Shown here: positions 60,864 to 64,000 of the stretch, in pieces
Position numbering within the stretch: position 1 is the first letter of the stretch
How the letters are laid out: the number at the start of each line of letters is the position of its first letter
Origin: Mimachlamys varia
Taxonomy: Eukaryota; Mollusca; Bivalvia; Pectinida; Pectinidae
Reading direction: 5' to 3'
Assembly: GCA_947623455.1 (NCBI GenBank)
Contig: OX392538.1
Coordinates: 32,239,001 to 32,303,000, forward strand
DNA: 64,000 bases
Position numbers and translations under genes: made by a program
Notes under the pieces: generated by a model
Seen by the model: the letters and a program-made list of their open reading frames with translations, nothing else
Database searches by the model: none
What the model was told of the DNA's origin: nothing

Positions 60864-63800
60864 ACCTGAACTCCAACAGTCTATATCTCACCAGCCTAGC
60901 TCCGCTAGTGGTGATGGTTATCATCCACTAGAATAGACCTGAACTCCAACAGTCTAAATCTCACCAGCCTAGCTCAGCTAGTGGTGATGGTTATCATCCA
61001 CTAGAATAGACCAGTACTCTGATATGTATACAGCGAAACCCCAACGCTTAAACCCTGTTTACTCGAATACATCTCATTCGTCGAATAGTTTGGTTGGTCC
61101 TGACCGAGTTCATATATGTTCAACCAACCTTGTTTACTTGATAACGATGTATTTCTCGAACCTTTCATCAGGTCGAGTTAGTGGGATTTTACTGTATTAA
61201 TATTTCCGCATAGCTGTAATAAGTGACATCCTGAACTAGTGCTAAAGCTTTGTATAACATGCTGTATAAAAGAAAGGGGAAGTGATATTTAGCCGTTTTC
61301 ATGATTTAACGCTTCATATAAATGGGGAAAATAACCAATTAACTTATAATTATGCATGTAATATGGTTTTACGTCTTTGGGAAAAGACATTTGTCCCCTT
61401 TAAAATCTGTATCTTAATCATAATATATTGTAAATAACCAAACTCAGTGTCATGATCTCTGTATTGTGTATGTCAAAGTGAATTGACGGATCGAAAGTTT
61501 ATTTCATGCATTTTGCTTACTGGAAAATCATATTATCACTGAATGTTGACACCAAAAATACTTTCATTGTATAAAATATCACAGAAATTTTGTTTCTCTT
61601 GCCTGAGATACATTTTTCATGTAGATAGTATTTAGCTCTGCATACAACTGCTTAATTATTTGTCATAATGGCCTCAAAACTTAATCACATATCTTCAATA
61701 TCCTGATGTTTAAGCATTAATCATCATATTTGGGCATTGACAGTAATATAGCTGGCACTATGTTGTGAATATTGTATTTTGAACTAATGTATTCATGTCA
61801 ACTTTTTCAGTTCATTGTCAATATGCACTTTTGAAATCTTGATCATCTCCACAGAGAAACAGATTTATGCAATTAGCTGTTACAAGAAAGTTTTAAATCT
61901 CTCGTATTTATGCTGGAACAGAGGCTAAAACAGTTGTAGCACTAAGCACTTATTTTTGTGTACTTTGATTGTTTAAAAGTTTTCAATCACTTTCCATTGA
62001 TACCAAAGTTTTGTGGAAAGCCGAAACTTGTTTCTCTACCTGCTAGTAAATCATTATAGGCTTACATTATACTACCCAAGTATCATGAAGCTACTTCTGT
62101 GAAAATACTGTAAATATATGATTTGGTGTACTCAATTTTTTGCAAATAATTGAATTCCAACAGATATTGAAGCAATTGACAAATTCACAGTACTTGTATA
62201 CGGTAATACATAGAAATTGCAAATAACCCATTCATAATTCAGCAGAAATATTTCACTGCGAAAACCGCTAAAATAAGATATCCGTTAAAATATGAACGTT
62301 TACAGTATTATCATAATGAAAAAAATATATTAATGAACCATTAAAAGAACGACATCTGTAAAATACTACCCCATTGGAAATAGTAATGCATGTTGTTGAG
62401 TGTGTGTTTTTGTGTACTTTTCGTTTTGTTTGCTCAAGTGGTTATGCAGTTTAGTTCAACCATTTTCTATGCTCAGTTTCGTATTTTCCTTGTGTTGAAA
62501 AAGCCGTTTTCAGCCCAAATAACAGATACAACCTAAATGTGATTAATATTTGAAATTGAAAATCTGACTATTAAGTTGTTGAGTTAGGGTGCAGGTCAGG
62601 CCCCAATTTCATCAACATTCCTTAACTTAAGGAAACTCCTTAACTTAAAAACCTCCATAGGAAAGCATTTAAGAATTTAAGGAAAGTTTCTTAACTAAGG
62701 ATTTCCCCCTTAAATTCTGTAATGCCTTCCTATGGAGATGTATAAGTTAAGGAGTTTCCTTAAGTTAAGGAACGTTGATGAAACCAGGGCCTGTGAAGTG
62801 GACAGTAGTGGACATTGTGATAACAATGTTTGCTGTTCAGTTTAGTCCATTGTCAATGAGTTTATGCTGTTGTCAAACACTATCATAGACTCTGAGGAAC
62901 GTTCAAGTATAAAAGAGGGTTATTAAACCACTATCTCTAATTATCTTTAGGTTTTCAAGCCTGAAGTTTTTGTATGTTGTTCAATTTGATTGTTTGATTT
63001 TTTTTAAATTCTTTTCATTTCAAATTTAACAATTTTTTTATGCGATTTAATTACTATCAACGTACTTATTTTGGCAAATTCAAAATTTAGCACATATTTG
63101 TTATTTCATTTAAACAAATAAGCGCAATAATGAATTAGCAGATTCACAATAACTGCTGTAGAAAATAATATGCAGAAACTGTAATTAGCGCAATTATAAC
63201 TAAGTCGAATTGTTCCAGCACAAAATCCCTGAAATAAGATTACCACTTAAATGTGTACATGTACAGTATAATGTGCTGCTTTTATAAAAATGAAAAGAAA
63301 ATGAACAATACTGCAAAATTTAGTCGCGTTTTACCTTAATTAACTGGTCTTTGCCTCTCCCTTTCATAACGATTCAGTCCATTTTCATGTTTTAACAGAC
63401 AAGTTTAACTCATTCGCCCCAGAAAGACACATTTGAACTCTTCCTATTCAAAGGATGGAATAGTTCATTATGTAATATCTGGGGTGAATGTCGTATGTAG
63501 TGTGTATAGTGTAAATAAACATTAGTAGATCTACCTCACGACCTGCTGGGATTATGTAATCACTGGAGGGTAGAATCAAAGAACAACTGTAGGCATGCAT
63601 GATTGATATACTCCAGTGAAATAATGTGAAACTGTTTTCTTTGGAATAAACAGTGGTTGGCCAAAAGTCTTTCTTTTTTCTTCTTTTGCTATATAGTCTT
63701 TGTATAACAAATTTTTCAGTGAATTTTCCTGACTTTGTTTATGGACAGATAATTTCAGTGTGATGCCATTTCTCTTTATATTGCTACCAATTGAAAGCAA

Positions 63801-64000
63801 CATTAAAATGGGGTGTCAAAAATTTGATGTTATCAATAAATTATGACCTCTCTGGTCATACACATTTGAAAACAATGAAAATATTATGAAATGAACTTGG
63901 AAACAATTCTCTTTAAGTGAAAAATTTCATAAAACTTCATGCATGCAAGGGAAAATTCATTGCAAAAAGTCTGAAAAACAACAAAAAACATATAGCAAAA
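58494..64000 (+). repeat. Tandem unit 4, cut by window end
   Basis: First 5.5 kb of a fourth unit (exons 13-16 and part of the 3' flank). The array continues beyond the window, so the total copy number is unknown. Confidence 0.92.

Overview
This window is eukaryotic genomic DNA from an animal, most likely a bivalve mollusc. It is AT-rich, with short exons bounded by GT-AG sites and many small inverted-repeat (MITE-like) and SINE-like elements. One SINE-like element carries a central block that I recall, with moderate confidence, from bivalve SINEs. The species cannot be named from the sequence.

The only protein-coding gene I recognise is ATG9, the autophagy lipid scramblase, on the + strand. 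Sixteen exons (numbered 1-16 within the window) run from 3230 to 15242 and splice in frame to 1,923 nt (640 codons plus stop). The first exon here matches roughly residue 160 of human ATG9A. The start codon, the first two membrane segments and the promoter therefore lie upstream of base 1. A 2.4 kb satellite and its decayed flank (1-3075) sit in the intron before exon 1.

From about 12873 to the end of the window the sequence is a tandem array with a 15,207 bp period (about 3.4 units). Every repeated landmark I compared keeps exactly this offset, and I found one base difference (40845). Each full unit holds ATG9 exons 13-16, a 3' flank with transposon fossils, a 74-bp minisatellite, an isolated extra exon 14, a tRNA-like sequence and then a second version of exons 9-12. 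The array therefore contains three 5'-truncated ATG9 copies (24633-30449, 39840-45656, 55047-60863) that lack exons 1-8.

Exons 13-16 look identical in all four copies. Exons 9-12 of copy 1 differ from those of copies 2-4 at 13 sites, 12 of them synonymous. Copies 2-4 also carry two insertions absent from copy 1. This could be real recent amplification by unequal exchange between two diverged alleles or paralogues, or an assembly that looped through two haplotypes.

The most unusual structural theme is minisatellites grown from ATG9 exon edges. An 85-bp repeat contains the exon 9 acceptor and exon start, a 34-bp repeat contains the exon 11 acceptor, and a 73/74-bp repeat contains the stop codon. 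The join that re-enters ATG9 sequence in each repeat unit lies inside the exon 9 array. I found no second gene, CRISPR array, operon or bacterial feature.
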